Source: Methylocystis sp. IM3 (GTDB lineage: Bacteria; Pseudomonadota; Alphaproteobacteria; Rhizobiales; Beijerinckiaceae). Taken from it: a stretch of 64,000 nucleotides of DNA. The notes under the pieces are model-generated. The model was not told the origin of the DNA. It ran no database searches and saw only the letters and a program-made list of their open reading frames with translations. The translations under genes were made by a program, and so were the position numbers. Position 1 is the first letter of the stretch. Each line of letters begins with the position of its first letter. This document shows, piece by piece, positions 1 through 9,365 of the stretch. Location of the stretch: assembly GCF_038070105.1 (NCBI RefSeq), contig NZ_JBBPBZ010000002.1:1-64000 (forward strand), written 5' to 3'.

Positions 1-50
1 GGGCCGATGCCGGACGGGTCGCCCTGGGTCAGGGCCAAAGGGAGGATCAC
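1..50 (-). CDS. pdxA: 4-hydroxythreonine-4-phosphate dehydrogenase PdxA (N-terminal fragment)
   Basis: Only the first codons are in the window; the gene runs off the left edge. The minus strand reads VILPLALTQGDPSGIGP, which is the PdxA N-terminal signature (PLALTxGDPxGIGPE). PdxA oxidises 4-phosphohydroxy-L-threonine in pyridoxal 5'-phosphate synthesis. I chose the GTG at 50-48, preceded by a GGGGG stretch about 6 bases upstream. An in-frame GTG at 113 would add 21 residues and cannot be excluded. Identification rests on about 17 residues, but the motif is distinctive. Confidence 0.8.
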   Translation of the reverse strand, partial: MILPLALTQGDPSGIG

Positions 51-295
51 GGCGCAGCCCCCGAGGGCGACGGGTGGCGGCGGCCTGTTTCTAGTCTCTG
101 CATGGCGCGACACTTGCCCATGCGGGTCCGGAAATCAAACACAACCGAAATATCGGTTTTTCCTATGGGCGCTCGCGACGGCAGGCGGCGGGCGAGGGCG
201 GATGATCGGGCTGGCGCGTGAGGGGAGGCCGATTCCTGCGGCGCCGCAGCAAAAAAACATTTTTTTCCGAGGCGCGGCCCGGCGCCATTGCTTCG

Positions 296-329
296 AACAA
301 GAAAGAGCCCCGGCGGTCCGCCGGGGCTC
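296..329 (-). terminator. Rho-independent terminator of the small secreted protein gene
   Basis: On the minus strand a GC-rich hairpin (arms GAGCCCCGGCGG and CCGCCGGGGCTC, 305-329) is followed by TTTCTTGT. It lies just downstream of the stop at 365. The remaining stretch 114-295 shows no credible gene. Confidence 0.8.
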
Positions 330-364
330 GAGTCGCGCGCCTCGCGTTTGGGGCGATTCTCGCC

Positions 365-607
365 CTACTGGGCGCCTTCCAGAATGATGTTGCCCGAGGG
401 ATCGTGCGGGCGGCCCTGGAAGACATGGCGGGGATAACGCCGCATGACGTCCCGCGGACTGGCGCTCAGGGCGTCGTCCCGCTGGTGGACGTCGACCGCC
501 TGTTTCCAGACCTCTCCAAAATCGAAATGGCGCTCATAGGCGACCGCCGAACCCGAGGACAGCGCGACGCCGATCGCCGCCGCGGCGAGCATGACTCTTA
601 GAGACAT
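365..607 (-). CDS. Small secreted protein of unknown function (80 aa)
   Basis: I do not recognise a family. The start at 607 is strongly supported by an AAGGAGGAG Shine-Dalgarno sequence 5 bases upstream. Residues 1-22 look like a Sec signal peptide: basic Arg4, hydrophobic LAAAAIGVAL, and a cleavage-like SAVA before YERHFDF. The mature part of about 58 residues is polar and aromatic, has no cysteines and ends ILEGAQ. The gene is monocistronic with its own terminator and is probably periplasmic. The more upstream in-frame ATG codons lack ribosome-binding sites. Confidence 0.7.
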   Translation of the reverse strand: MSLRVMLAAAAIGVALSSGSAVAYERHFDFGEVWKQAVDVHQRDDALSASPRDVMRRYPRHVFQGRPHDPSGNIILEGAQ

Positions 608-770
608 TTTTCTCCTCCTTGCCCCCGACGCGCCGCTCTCTCGGCCGCGCGCTCGGATGTGAGGAGAAGTGTTATTCATCTCACTGTCACAATAAAGCGT
701 ATGATGCTGCGCCCCTCTCGGGTCGCTGTGCGCCTGCGGCGCCGTCGGAAAATGCGGCTTTCGACGCATC

Positions 771-805
771 GAAAAAACAAATGCGCGCCGTTTGGGCGGC
801 GCGCA
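771..805 (-). terminator. Rho-independent terminator of the purL-bolA-grxD operon
   Basis: A 9-bp perfect stem (TGCGCGCCG / CGGCGCGCA, 782-805) is followed on the minus strand by TTTGTTTTTT. It sits 49 bases beyond the grxD stop and closes the operon. Confidence 0.88.
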
Positions 806-853
806 CGAGATGCGAGAACTCGTTGGGGAGAGCGCGTTCGGGCCTTGCCGGCC

Positions 854-1180
854 TCAGGCGTGCGGCACGCCTTCCTTGTCGAAGAGCTCCAGGAGTTCGC
901 CCGACTGGAACATCTCGCGGGTGATGTCGCAGCCGCCGATAAACTCGTTCTTCACATAGAGCTGCGGGATCGTCGGCCAGTTCGAATAGGTCTTTATGCC
1001 CTCGCGGATGTCACCGTCGGCGAGCACATTGATCGCCTTGTAGGGCACGCCGAGGTGGTTGAGAATCTGCACCACCTGCATGGAGAAGCCGCATTGCGGG
1101 GCCTGCGGCGTGCCTTTCATGAAAAGCACGACGTCGGAGGATTCGATCTCGCCCTTGATGCGGCTCATAATGTCGGACAT
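854..1180 (-). CDS. grxD: Monothiol glutaredoxin Grx4/GrxD family
   Basis: This 108-residue single-domain monothiol glutaredoxin carries the CGFS active site at about residues 30-33, the cis-Pro segment WPTIPQLYV and the glutathione-binding GGCDI loop, all typical of the Grx4/Grx5 class. These proteins bind a [2Fe-2S] cluster through glutathione and deliver it to apoproteins, usually together with BolA. The bolA gene lies immediately upstream in the same direction, so the pair probably forms the Grx-BolA complex. Length and start (MSDIMSRI) match the family. Confidence 0.95.
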   Translation of the reverse strand: MSDIMSRIKGEIESSDVVLFMKGTPQAPQCGFSMQVVQILNHLGVPYKAINVLADGDIREGIKTYSNWPTIPQLYVKNEFIGGCDITREMFQSGELLELFDKEGVPHA

Positions 1181-1229
1181 TTGATTTTCCTTCTCTTGCG
1201 GCGTTCAAGGCGCCGCCGGCTCGCTTGTT

Positions 1230-1460
1230 TTAAGGCGCGCGGGTCGTCAGCGCCAGCGCATGCAGCTCCGTGCCGAGGCGGGGCCCGAAAGCGGCGTTGA
1301 CCAGCTGATGCTGGCGCACGCGGGGAAGGCCGCGGAACGACTCCGAGACGACGAGCGCGGCCCAATGGTCGTCGTCATTGGCGAGCGCAGTCAGTTCGAC
1401 CGTGGCGTCAGGCAAGGCGGCCTTGATGATCTTCTCGATTTCCGAGGCGGGCATCGGCAT
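1230..1460 (-). CDS. bolA: BolA family protein
   Basis: This 76-residue protein has the BolA fold signatures: an N-terminal helix IEKIIKAALP, VELTAL, then a C-terminal FRGLPRVRQHQLVNAAF segment with the FxGxxxxxRHxxV-like pattern and the conserved late histidine. BolA proteins partner monothiol glutaredoxins in iron-sulfur trafficking. The gene sits 19 bases after purL and 49 bases before grxD, so it is most likely cotranscribed with both. Confidence 0.93.
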   Translation of the reverse strand: MPMPASEIEKIIKAALPDATVELTALANDDDHWAALVVSESFRGLPRVRQHQLVNAAFGPRLGTELHALALTTRAP

Positions 1461-1478
1461 GCGATTCGTCCTTTTACG

Positions 1479-3719
1479 TCAGGAAGCGGTGGAAAAGGCC
1501 GCATCGTCTCCGGCCATATAGGCCGGCAGCGGCGATTCATGTGCGCGGCGCAGCTCGGCGAGCGCGATCGGGGCCTCGCCGGGAAGGTTCAGAGACTCCC
1601 CGCCTGTGACGCCAATGGCCTCGACGGCCACGCCCCGCGCCGCGGCGGCGGCCCGAATCGCCGTCGCCGCTTCGGGCTCTGCGGCCAAGAGATAGCGGCT
1701 CTGATCCTCGCCGAAGAGAACCGCATGGGCCGGTCCTCTCGGCAAGACGTCGAGCGTCGCGCCGATCCCGCCCGCCAGCGCCATTTCGGCGAGCGCCACG
1801 GCGAGGCCGCCGTCGGAGAGATCATGCGCGGCCGAAACCCTGCCGTCGAGAATCTGCGCCCGAACGAAGTCGCCGTTCGACCGCTCGGCGGCCAGATCGA
1901 CCGGCGGCGGCGCGCCCTCCCGGCGCCCGCAGAGATCGGCAAGATAAGCGCTTTGTCCGAGCCAGCCGACGGTCTTGCCGACCAGGAGCAGAATGTCGCC
2001 GGCGCGCGCGAAACCCGTCGGCGCGGATGTCGCGACATCCGCGATCACCCCGACGCCGCCAATCGCCGGGGTCGGCAGAATCCCTGCGCCTTGTGTCTCG
2101 TTGTAGAGCGAGACATTGCCCGAGACGATCGGGAAATCGAGCGCCGCCGCGGCCTCGCCGATCCCCTGCAGGCAGCCCACGAACTGGCCCATATATTCCG
2201 GCCGCTCAGGGTTGCCGAAATTCAGATTGTCGGTGAGCGCGAGCGGCGTCGCGCCGCGCACGGTGATGTTGCGCCAGGCCTCCGCCACCGCCTGCTTCCC
2301 GCCCTCGACCGGATCGGCCGCGCAATAGCGCGCGGTCACGTCGGTCGTGACCGCGAGGCCCTTGGGGCCGTCCTTCACCCGAATCACCGCCGCGTCGCCG
2401 CCGGGCTGGCGCACGCTGTTGCCGAGAATGAGATGATCATATTGCTCCCAGACCCAGCGCTTGGCGCAGAGGTTCGGCGTCGCGAGGAGTTTCAGCAGGG
2501 CGTCGCGATTCGAGACCGGCGGCGTCACGGACGCCGGGTCGATGACGGGCTGTTTCGGCGTCGCGACCCAGGGCCGGTCGTAAACCGGCGCCTCGTCGCC
2601 CAGTTCCTTGATCGGCAGGTCGCATTTGATCTCGCCCTGGTGCCTGACGACGAAGCGCAGCGTGTCGGTCGTCTTGCCGACGATGGCGAAGTCGAGGCCC
2701 CATTTGCGGAAAATGCCCTCGGCCTGTTCCTCGAGCTCGGGCTTCAGCACCATGAGCATGCGCTCCTGGCTCTCCGAGAGCATCATCTCATAGGCGGTCA
2801 TGCCCTCCTCGCGGCAGGGCACAGCGTCGAGATCGAGCTCGATGCCGAGATTGCCCTTGGCGCCCATCTCCACGGCCGAGGAGGTGAGGCCGGCGGCGCC
2901 CATGTCCTGAATGGCGATGACTGCGCCCGACGCCATCAGCTCCAGACAGGCCTCGAGCAGGAGCTTTTCCGAAAAGGGATCGCCGACCTGCACTGTCGGG
3001 CGCTTCTCCTCGGCGTCGGCCTCGAAGGAGGCCGAAGCCATGGTGGCGCCATGGATGCCGTCCCGGCCCGTCTTGGAGCCGAGATAGACGATCGGATTGC
3101 CGACGCCGGCCGCGGCCGAATAGAAAATCGAATCGGCCCGGGCGAGTCCGACCGCCATGGCGTTGACGAGAATATTGCCGTCATAGGACGGATCGAATTC
3201 CGTCGAGCCGCCGACGGTCGGCACGCCGAAGCTGTTGCCATAGCCGCCGACGCCCGCGACCACGCCCGACACCAGATGGCGCGTCTTGGGATGCCCGGGT
3301 CGTCCGAAGCGCAGCAGGTTCAGGCAGGCGATCGGCCGCGCGCCCATGGTGAAGACGTCGCGCAGAATGCCGCCGACGCCGGTCGCCGCCCCCTGATAGG
3401 GCTCGATGAAGGACGGGTGGTTGTGGCTCTCCATCTTGAAGACGCAGGCGTCGCCGTCGCCGATGTCGATCACGCCGGCGTTCTCGCCGGGACCGCGAAT
3501 GACCCAGGGCGCCTTGGTCGGGAGCTTGCGCAGATGGATGCGCGAAGATTTGTAGGAACAGTGCTCGTTCCACATCGCCGAAAAGATGCCGAGCTCCGTG
3601 AAGGTCGGAGTCCGGCCGATGAGCGACAGGATGCGCGCATATTCATCGGGTTTGAGCCCGTGGGCGGCGGCGAGTTCGGCGTCGACTTTGGGTTCGGCTT
3701 TGATGGCGGTGGCTGTCAA
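1479..3719 (-). CDS. purL: Phosphoribosylformylglycinamidine synthase subunit PurL
   Basis: This 746-residue small-type PurL is the ATP-dependent amidase-linked synthetase that converts FGAR to FGAM in purine synthesis, working with PurS and PurQ, which are not in the window. Visible signatures are the N-terminal [11 protein letters not shown] motif with the catalytic histidine region, [14 protein letters not shown], and METHNHPS-like MESHNHPSF. The repeated AIRS-type domains have [17 protein letters not shown] near the C terminus. Length is standard for two-domain PurL of the PurS/PurQ/PurL system. It is probably the first gene of purL-bolA-grxD. Confidence 0.97.
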   Translation of the reverse strand: MTATAIKAEPKVDAELAAAHGLKPDEYARILSLIGRTPTFTELGIFSAMWNEHCSYKSSRIHLRKLPTKAPWVIRGPGENAGVIDIGDGDACVFKMESHNHPSFIEPYQGAATGVGGILRDVFTMGARPIACLNLLRFGRPGHPKTRHLVSGVVAGVGGYGNSFGVPTVGGSTEFDPSYDGNILVNAMAVGLARADSIFYSAAAGVGNPIVYLGSKTGRDGIHGATMASASFEADAEEKRPTVQVGDPFSEKLLLEACLELMASGAVIAIQDMGAAGLTSSAVEMGAKGNLGIELDLDAVPCREEGMTAYEMMLSESQERMLMVLKPELEEQAEGIFRKWGLDFAIVGKTTDTLRFVVRHQGEIKCDLPIKELGDEAPVYDRPWVATPKQPVIDPASVTPPVSNRDALLKLLATPNLCAKRWVWEQYDHLILGNSVRQPGGDAAVIRVKDGPKGLAVTTDVTARYCAADPVEGGKQAVAEAWRNITVRGATPLALTDNLNFGNPERPEYMGQFVGCLQGIGEAAAALDFPIVSGNVSLYNETQGAGILPTPAIGGVGVIADVATSAPTGFARAGDILLLVGKTVGWLGQSAYLADLCGRREGAPPPVDLAAERSNGDFVRAQILDGRVSAAHDLSDGGLAVALAEMALAGGIGATLDVLPRGPAHAVLFGEDQSRYLLAAEPEAATAIRAAAAARGVAVEAIGVTGGESLNLPGEAPIALAELRRAHESPLPAYMAGDDAAFSTAS

Positions 3720-4010
3720 TGGAGCAGAGCCTTGCGCAGGGGCGGCGCTTTTTTTGGCGCCGATGCGGCGCGTCGCGCGCCGGTTTGCCTGAGGTTCTCA
3801 GGCGTTTCTCGCCATCTCGATTAGCGCCCGTCGTGCGGCAAGGCAACAGCGCCGGGATGTTGCGCAAGAGTCACAATAAGAAAGAATGAACCGTCCACAG
3901 GCTTTTTTTTGATCTTTATCAATTGATATTGCCGTAAAAAAGAGCAACCTTCGGCTCGACTCGGCGCGACGGCGTCGACCGTCTGCCAAAAGATTTCAAT
4001 GGGGGTTCCG

Positions 4011-4946
4011 ATGAGGAATGTTGTTCGCGGCGCTTTCGCTGCGATTGCGATGGGGACGGCCGCCGTCTCCGCTCACGCAGCTGATTTGGCGAGCATCAAG
4101 GAGCCGCTGGCGCCGCCGCCGCCGGTTATCGAGCCCTTCCATCCCTTCCAGGTCCGCCTCAAGGTCGGCGGCGTGATCCCGACCGAAGGCTCGGCCTTCA
4201 TCACCGATCGCGGCACCGGCAGCTATCTCGCCGTCGGGGGCATCAACCCGTGGCCGCAGACGGCGCTGAACACGCTCGGCTACAGCGGCGGCCCGGGCAC
4301 CCAGTTCTTTGGTTCGAACACCAATATTTCCTCTTCGATCGTTCCGATGATCGACGTCGCCTATTATCTGACGAAGAACTGGGCGATCGAGGCGATCTGC
4401 TGCGTCACCCCGCATCACGTGACGGGCGTGGGTCCGCTTCAGGGCGCCAGCGTCATCAAGACCTGGGTCTTCCCGCCGTCCCTGATGCTGCAGTATCACT
4501 TCACCAATTTCGGCGCTTTCCAGCCCTACCTCGGCGTCGGCGTGAACTTCACGACCTTCTGGGGCACGCGCGCCGGCAACCAGACCCAGCCGATCGCGTC
4601 CGCCAATCCCGCGCTCAACGCCGCCGTCCCGGGCTTCACCGCCTGGACGACCGCCTATTCGGCAAGCATCACCCCCTCCTGGGGCGTCGTGGGCCAGGCC
4701 GGCATCGACTATATGTTCAACGACCGCTGGGGCGTGAACGTCGATGTGAAATACATCATGATGGAGCCGACCGCTCACGTCTGGGCCGCCGCCAATACGA
4801 CGCCCGTCTCGGTGGGCAGCGGCTGCTTCAACTGCGGCCCGGTCTTCGTCCCGCTGAACCTCGCCGTGAAGATCAATCCGGTCGTCATCTCGGGCGGCCT
4901 GACCTATCGCTTCGGCGCGGATTGGGGCGTTCCGAAGCTCTTCTGA
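4011..4946 (+). CDS. OmpW family outer membrane beta-barrel protein
   Basis: This is a 311-residue OmpW-type 8-stranded barrel protein. A signal peptide (about residues 1-24, ending SAHA before ADLAS) is followed by a proline-rich linker, then alternating strands. Signatures include NWAIEAICCVTPHHV (OmpW normally has ELxAatPf-H here), a PYLGVGVNFTTFW strand and a final YRFGADWGVPKLF ending in Phe, as outer membrane proteins do. I chose ATG 4011 because GGGGG lies 5 bases upstream; ATG 3999 is also in frame. The 290-base gap to purL holds both promoters and an A/T-rich stretch near 3900-3950. OmpW proteins form narrow hydrophobic channels; the substrate is unknown. Confidence 0.9.
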   Translation: MRNVVRGAFAAIAMGTAAVSAHAADLASIKEPLAPPPPVIEPFHPFQVRLKVGGVIPTEGSAFITDRGTGSYLAVGGINPWPQTALNTLGYSGGPGTQFFGSNTNISSSIVPMIDVAYYLTKNWAIEAICCVTPHHVTGVGPLQGASVIKTWVFPPSLMLQYHFTNFGAFQPYLGVGVNFTTFWGTRAGNQTQPIASANPALNAAVPGFTAWTTAYSASITPSWGVVGQAGIDYMFNDRWGVNVDVKYIMMEPTAHVWAAANTTPVSVGSGCFNCGPVFVPLNLAVKINPVVISGGLTYRFGADWGVPKLF

Positions 4947-4976
4947 GCCGGTTCCCCCGGATCGCAAATAACAGAA

Positions 4977-5005
4977 AGCCGGCTCCTCGCGGGGCCGGCT
5001 TTTTT
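4977..5005 (+). terminator. Rho-independent terminator of the OmpW gene
   Basis: A stem with arms AGCCGGC and GCCGGCT is followed directly by six T residues. It lies 30 bases after the OmpW stop codon. Confidence 0.93.
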
Positions 5006-5078
5006 GATGGCGTCTAAGCAACCCTGCGCCGCCGGCGGCGCGCCAGATGAGACGGCTTCTACGGGCGGCGGCCTGCGC

Positions 5079-5957
5079 CTATTCGCTCAACATGCGACAG
5101 ATGGCGTCGAGTTGATCGAGCGTCTGATAGCGGATGCGAAGTTCGCCGCGCTCGCCCTGATTCTTGATTTCGACCGCCATGCCCAGCGCGTCGCAGAGCG
5201 TCTTCTCCAGCGCCCGCGTATTCGCGTCCTTTTCCGCCTTGGGCTTGCGGGCCGGCGGCGAAGCGCCCGAGGCGGCCGCCGCCTGCTGCTCCTGCGCAAG
5301 GGCCTCGACGTCGCGCACAGTCAAGCCTTCTTCGACAATGCGCCGCGCGACGGCCTCCGGGTTCTCGACGGCGAGCAGGGCGCGGGCGTGGCCGGCGGAA
5401 ATGGCCCCATCCCGCACCAGAGCCTTGGCCGACTCGGGGAGATTGAGCAGCCTCAGCGTATTGGCGACATGGGATCGGCTCTTGCCGATGATCTTGGCGA
5501 TGTCGCCTTGTACATAGCCGAATTCAGCGGCAAGGCGTTCATAACCTCTCGCTTCCTCGATGGCGTTGAGGTCCGCGCGCTGCACATTCTCGATGATGGC
5601 GATTTCGAGCGCTTCCTTGTCATCCGCCTCATGGATGACAATCGGCACCTCGGCCAATCCGGCCGCCTGCGCCGCGCGCCAGCGCCTTTCGCCCGCAATG
5701 ATCTCATAGGCGTCGGCGACGCCAGCGATTGCGCGCACGACGATCGGCTGGATAACCCCCTTCTCCCGAATCGAATTGGTCAGATCCGCCAGATCTTCTT
5801 CGCGAAAAAGGCTGCGTGGATTTCGCGGATTGGGCCGCAGAAATTCAATCGGCGCCTTGCGCTGGCCGCGCGGGCGCTCGCCAGGCGCCGCCTCGCCTGC
5901 ATCGCCCAAAAGCGCGGCCAGGCCGCGGCCGAGCCGCCGGCGCGGTTCTTCAGCCAT
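5079..5957 (-). CDS. parB: Chromosome partitioning protein ParB
   Basis: ParB (292 aa) is the CTP-hydrolysing parS-binding protein that nucleates the centromere complex. Seen: the N-terminal ParA-stimulating RRRLGRGLAALLG, the CTP-binding GERRWRAAQ motif with the preceding EIIAG, and the HTH segment IAKIIGKSRSHVANTLRLL. A C-terminal dimerisation domain with the LRIRYQTLDQLD region follows. ATG 5957 has an AGGAG 10 bases upstream; a TTG at 5963 is also possible. It lies 42 bases after parA, and two parS sites lie within 4 kb. Confidence 0.97.
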   Translation of the reverse strand: MAEEPRRRLGRGLAALLGDAGEAAPGERPRGQRKAPIEFLRPNPRNPRSLFREEDLADLTNSIREKGVIQPIVVRAIAGVADAYEIIAGERRWRAAQAAGLAEVPIVIHEADDKEALEIAIIENVQRADLNAIEEARGYERLAAEFGYVQGDIAKIIGKSRSHVANTLRLLNLPESAKALVRDGAISAGHARALLAVENPEAVARRIVEEGLTVRDVEALAQEQQAAAASGASPPARKPKAEKDANTRALEKTLCDALGMAVEIKNQGERGELRIRYQTLDQLDAICRMLSE

Positions 5958-5999
5958 CTTCAAATTTCTCCTGCTTTGGTCTCGACCAACGGGGCGACG

Positions 6000-6818
6000 T
6001 CACGCCGCGCGCAGACGCTTTTCACGCTGAATCACTTCCGAGGCGAGCCTCAGATAGGCCTGGCTGCCCTGACATTTCAGATCGTAGAGCAGCACCGGCT
6101 TGCCATGAGAGGGCGCCTCTGACACGCGGACATTGCGCGGAATCATCGTTTCATAGACCTTGTCGCCCATGAAACGGCGCACATCGGCGGCGACCTGGGT
6201 CGCCAGATTGTTGCGCGGGTCATACATGGTCAAAACGACGCCATGAATCGACAGCTTCGGGTTGAGCGTCCGGGTGACCTGATCGACGGTCGACAGAAGC
6301 TGCGACAGGCCCTCGAGCGCGAAAAACTCGCATTGCAGCGGAACAACAACGGCGTCGGCGCTGGCGAGCGCGTTGATCGTCAGGAGATTGAGCGAGGGCG
6401 GGCAGTCGATCAGAATATAATTGTAGTGTTTGCCCTCGTGAAGCTCCGCAGCCGCCAGCTCGGCCAGCGCTCGCTTGAGGCGGAAGGCCCGATCCTTGTC
6501 GCCGGCGATTTCAAGCTCGACGCCGAGCAGATCGAGCGTCGAGGGCGCGATGGAAAGGCGCGGCACCACCGTCTCGACGATGGCCTCGGCAAGGCTCGAC
6601 TCGCCAACCAGCACATCATAGGTCGAGAGCTCGCGGCTTTTTCGATCAACCCCGAGACCTGTCGAGGCGTTGCCCTGCGGATCGAGGTCGATGACGAGCA
6701 CCTCCTCGCCGACAGCGGCGAGGGCGGTGCCGAGATTGATCGCCGTCGTGGTCTTGCCGACGCCGCCCTTCTGATTGGCGAGGACCAGAACGCGCGGCCC
6801 GCTAGTCTGTCCGGTCAA
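6000..6818 (-). CDS. parA: Chromosome partitioning ATPase ParA
   Basis: This 272-residue Walker-type ATPase has the deviant Walker A KGGVGKTT near residue 17, Walker A' DLDPQGNAST and Walker B IDCPPSLNLL. It binds DNA non-specifically and drives ParB-parS segregation after replication. The start is a TTG inside the 3' end of rsmG (17-base overlap), which implies translational coupling. The tight order rsmG-parA-parB is the classic origin-proximal cluster. Confidence 0.96.
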   Translation of the reverse strand: MTGQTSGPRVLVLANQKGGVGKTTTAINLGTALAAVGEEVLVIDLDPQGNASTGLGVDRKSRELSTYDVLVGESSLAEAIVETVVPRLSIAPSTLDLLGVELEIAGDKDRAFRLKRALAELAAAELHEGKHYNYILIDCPPSLNLLTINALASADAVVVPLQCEFFALEGLSQLLSTVDQVTRTLNPKLSIHGVVLTMYDPRNNLATQVAADVRRFMGDKVYETMIPRNVRVSEAPSHGKPVLLYDLKCQGSQAYLRLASEVIQREKRLRAA

Positions 6819-7449
6819 AATCTGCCTCTGGCGGTGAATTGACGACGATTAATCTGGCGCGCGGATGTGTGCGGCTCTGAACTGTGTCGACCCTGAAACT
6901 ACCGATGCCGGACGCAGCGGTCAATTCGTCCCGCCACTCCTCCCCCTTCAAAAACACCGCCGTCGCGCCTTTTTCCAAGGGTTTGCGCGCCAGTTCGACA
7001 AGCTTCCCGAGCGGGGCCAATGCGCGGGCGCTGACGGCGTCAATCCTTTCCGCGAGCGGCGGCAGCGCCGACTCGATTCGCTCGGCATGCACCGTCGCAG
7101 GCGCGCCTGTTTCACGTGAAACAGCCCGGAGAAAGGCGGCCTTGCGCTGATCACTCTCGATCAAATGGACATGCGCTCCAGGTCGATCCTTCAGAAGAAG
7201 GGCGGTGACGAGACCCGGAAAACCCGCGCCAGAGCCCAGATCAGCCCAAACGCAGGCATTCGGCGCAGCCGCGAGAACCTGCGCCGAATCGGCGAAGTGG
7301 CGAAGCCAAATCTCATCGAGCGTATTGGGTGCGACGAGATTAATCTTGGCCTGCCAACGCCTCAACAGCTCCTCATAGAGGGCAAGCTCGCGCTCGATCG
7401 GTCGAAGAGCGGGGCAAAGCGCCAACGCTCGCGCGCGCGCCTCGCTCAC
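6802..7449 (-). CDS. rsmG: 16S rRNA (guanine-N7)-methyltransferase RsmG
   Basis: This 215-residue GidB/RsmG methylates G527 (E. coli numbering) of 16S rRNA. The SAM-binding motif [14 protein letters not shown] is at about residues 68-81, followed by the [13 protein letters not shown] acidic-loop motif. It overlaps mnmG by four bases (ATGA) upstream and parA by 17 bases downstream. One of the two parS palindromes is embedded in its coding sequence (7108-7123), where it encodes FHVK-type residues in another frame. Confidence 0.96.
   Translation of the reverse strand: MSEARARALALCPALRPIERELALYEELLRRWQAKINLVAPNTLDEIWLRHFADSAQVLAAAPNACVWADLGSGAGFPGLVTALLLKDRPGAHVHLIESDQRKAAFLRAVSRETGAPATVHAERIESALPPLAERIDAVSARALAPLGKLVELARKPLEKGATAVFLKGEEWRDELTAASGIGSFRVDTVQSRTHPRARLIVVNSPPEADFDRTD
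7108..7123. promoter_or_regulatory. parS: parS centromere site (inside rsmG)
   Basis: The sequence TGTTTCACGTGAAACA is a perfect 16-bp palindrome identical to the bacterial consensus parS bound by ParB. It lies within rsmG, 1.2 kb from parB. Its retention inside a coding sequence implies constraint on both. Confidence 0.93.
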
Positions 7450-9302
7450 GCCCGTCGCGCCCGCGCCGCGAGCAGGGTGAGGGCGGAGGGCGTCATGCCA
7501 TCGATCCGTTGCGCCTGACCAAGGGTGCGCGGCCTGAGATAGGCGAGCTTGCCGCGCAGCTCGGCCGAAAGACCGGCGATCGACTCATAGTCAAGCGCAT
7601 CCGGCAAGGCGAGTTGCTCATCCCGCCGGAACGCGTCAATGTCGGCTTGCTGCCGGTCGAGATAAACGGCGTAACGGGCGTCGGTCTCGACGCGCTCGGC
7701 GGTCGCCGCATCGATTTCCTTCAGTTCAGGCCAAATCTCGCCCAACCGCGCCACGGTCATGCCGGGCAGGGCCAGCAGGGCAAATCCGCTTCTCCGCTGC
7801 CCGTCCTGATTGACGGGGAGACCCTGCTTGAGGGCGGCCGCGGATGTGAGCGACACCCCCTCGAGCAATGCCCGGGCGCGGGCGCTGCTCACGGCGCGCG
7901 CCGCGAAGATGTCGCGCCGTACAGGCCCGACGCACCCGAGGTCGAGCCCCTTCGGCGTGAGGCGCTCATCGGCATTGTCTGCGCGCAGGGAAAGACGATA
8001 TTCCGCCCGCGATGTGAACATGCGATAGGGCTCGCTAACCCCACGCGTCACGAGATCATCGATCATCACGCCGAGATAAGCCTCGGCCCGGTCGAAAATG
8101 ACCGGCGACCGCCTCGCCGCCAGCCGCGCGGCGTTGAGGCCGGCGACGAGTCCCTGCGCCGCCGCCTCCTCATAGCCGGTCGTTCCATTGATCTGGCCGG
8201 CCAAAAAAAGCCCCTTCAGGCGCTTCGTTTCGAGCGCCGGCGTCAGTTCGCGCGGATCGACATAATCATATTCGATGGCGTAGCCGGGCCGCAGGATGCG
8301 GGCTTCCTCCAGCCCCGGAATGGCGCGGATGAACGCCTCCTGCGTCGCGAGGGGCAGGGAGGTCGAGACGCCATTCGGATAGACAGTATCGTCGTCGAGC
8401 CCTTCCGGCTCCAGGAATATCTGATGGCCATCGCGGTCCCCGAAGCGGGTCACCTTATCCTCGATCGACGGGCAATAGCGGGGGCCAGGACCGGAAATCG
8501 CCCCTGTTTTCAACGGCGAGCGATGCAGATCGGCGCGGATGATCTCATGCGACCGGGCCGTGGTTCGGGTGATGGCGCAAGCGACCTGCGGATTTTCGAT
8601 GCGCGCGGTCAAGGCAGAGAAGGGCTCGGGCGTTTCGTCGCCCAACTGCTTTTCGAGCGCATCCCAACGGATCGTCCGGCCATCCAGACGCGGCGGCGTT
8701 CCCGTCTTCAGCCGCCCGACCGCAAAGCCCGCGGCGCGCAAGCGACGGGCGAGGCCGAGCGCCGGCGGATCGCCCATGCGGCCGGCCGGCGTGCGTTCGT
8801 CACCAATGTGGATCACCCCGCCCAGGAACGTGCCGGTCGTGATCACCACCGCTTCGGCGCGTATCTCCTCGCCGGCCGCGGTCGCCACGCCGCGCACGCG
8901 GGCGCCTTCGACGAGAAGATCCTCGACCGACGCTTCGATCACGTCAAGATTGGGCGTCGCCTCGATCGCCGCCAACATGCCGGCGCGGTAGAGCTTGCGA
9001 TCCGCCTGAGCGCGCGGCCCGCGCACGGCGGGGCCCTTCGAGCGGTTCAACATTCGGAACTGAATGCCGCCGAGGTCCGCAATACGCCCCATGAGGCCGT
9101 CCAGCGCGTCAATCTCGCGGACAAGCTGACCCTTTCCGAGCCCGCCAATGGCTGGATTGCAGGACATGGCGCCGATCGTCTGGCGGGAATGCGTGATTAG
9201 CGCCGTGCGCGCGCCGAGTCGAGCGGATGCAGCAGCCGCTTCGCAGCCAGCATGGCCGCCGCCGATCACAACCACATCGAAGCTTTTGACAGTCCCCTGC
9301 AC
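7446..9302 (-). CDS. mnmG: tRNA uridine 5-carboxymethylaminomethyl modification enzyme MnmG
   Basis: This 618-residue FAD protein (GidA) works with MnmE to build the cmnm5 group on U34 of certain tRNAs. Seen: dinucleotide-binding [15 protein letters not shown] at the N terminus, the GidA signature [11 protein letters not shown] and [21 protein letters not shown] in the C-terminal half. The start is a GTG at 9302. Gene order mnmE-mnmG-rsmG-parA-parB is canonical. A parS site lies between it and mnmE. Confidence 0.97.
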   Translation of the reverse strand: MQGTVKSFDVVVIGGGHAGCEAAAASARLGARTALITHSRQTIGAMSCNPAIGGLGKGQLVREIDALDGLMGRIADLGGIQFRMLNRSKGPAVRGPRAQADRKLYRAGMLAAIEATPNLDVIEASVEDLLVEGARVRGVATAAGEEIRAEAVVITTGTFLGGVIHIGDERTPAGRMGDPPALGLARRLRAAGFAVGRLKTGTPPRLDGRTIRWDALEKQLGDETPEPFSALTARIENPQVACAITRTTARSHEIIRADLHRSPLKTGAISGPGPRYCPSIEDKVTRFGDRDGHQIFLEPEGLDDDTVYPNGVSTSLPLATQEAFIRAIPGLEEARILRPGYAIEYDYVDPRELTPALETKRLKGLFLAGQINGTTGYEEAAAQGLVAGLNAARLAARRSPVIFDRAEAYLGVMIDDLVTRGVSEPYRMFTSRAEYRLSLRADNADERLTPKGLDLGCVGPVRRDIFAARAVSSARARALLEGVSLTSAAALKQGLPVNQDGQRRSGFALLALPGMTVARLGEIWPELKEIDAATAERVETDARYAVYLDRQQADIDAFRRDEQLALPDALDYESIAGLSAELRGKLAYLRPRTLGQAQRIDGMTPSALTLLAARARRA

Positions 9303-9343
9303 AGTCCCCAGCCCCTGCTGATCCTTATTCCCAACCGCCTCAC

Positions 9344-9359
9344 TGTTTCACGTGAAACA
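9344..9359. promoter_or_regulatory. parS: parS centromere site (mnmG-mnmE gap)
   Basis: A second perfect TGTTTCACGTGAAACA palindrome sits in the 63-base gap between mnmE and mnmG, 2.2 kb from the first. Two exact copies beside parAB and within 8 kb of the predicted origin define the centromere region. Confidence 0.93.
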
Positions 9360-9365
9360 GCCTGT

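Noticed and set aside
1260..3824. A long plus-strand open frame of about 850 codons
   Set aside because: It is antisense to the unmistakable purL. The translation is Arg/Gly/Ala-rich without domains, an effect of high GC at third codon positions.
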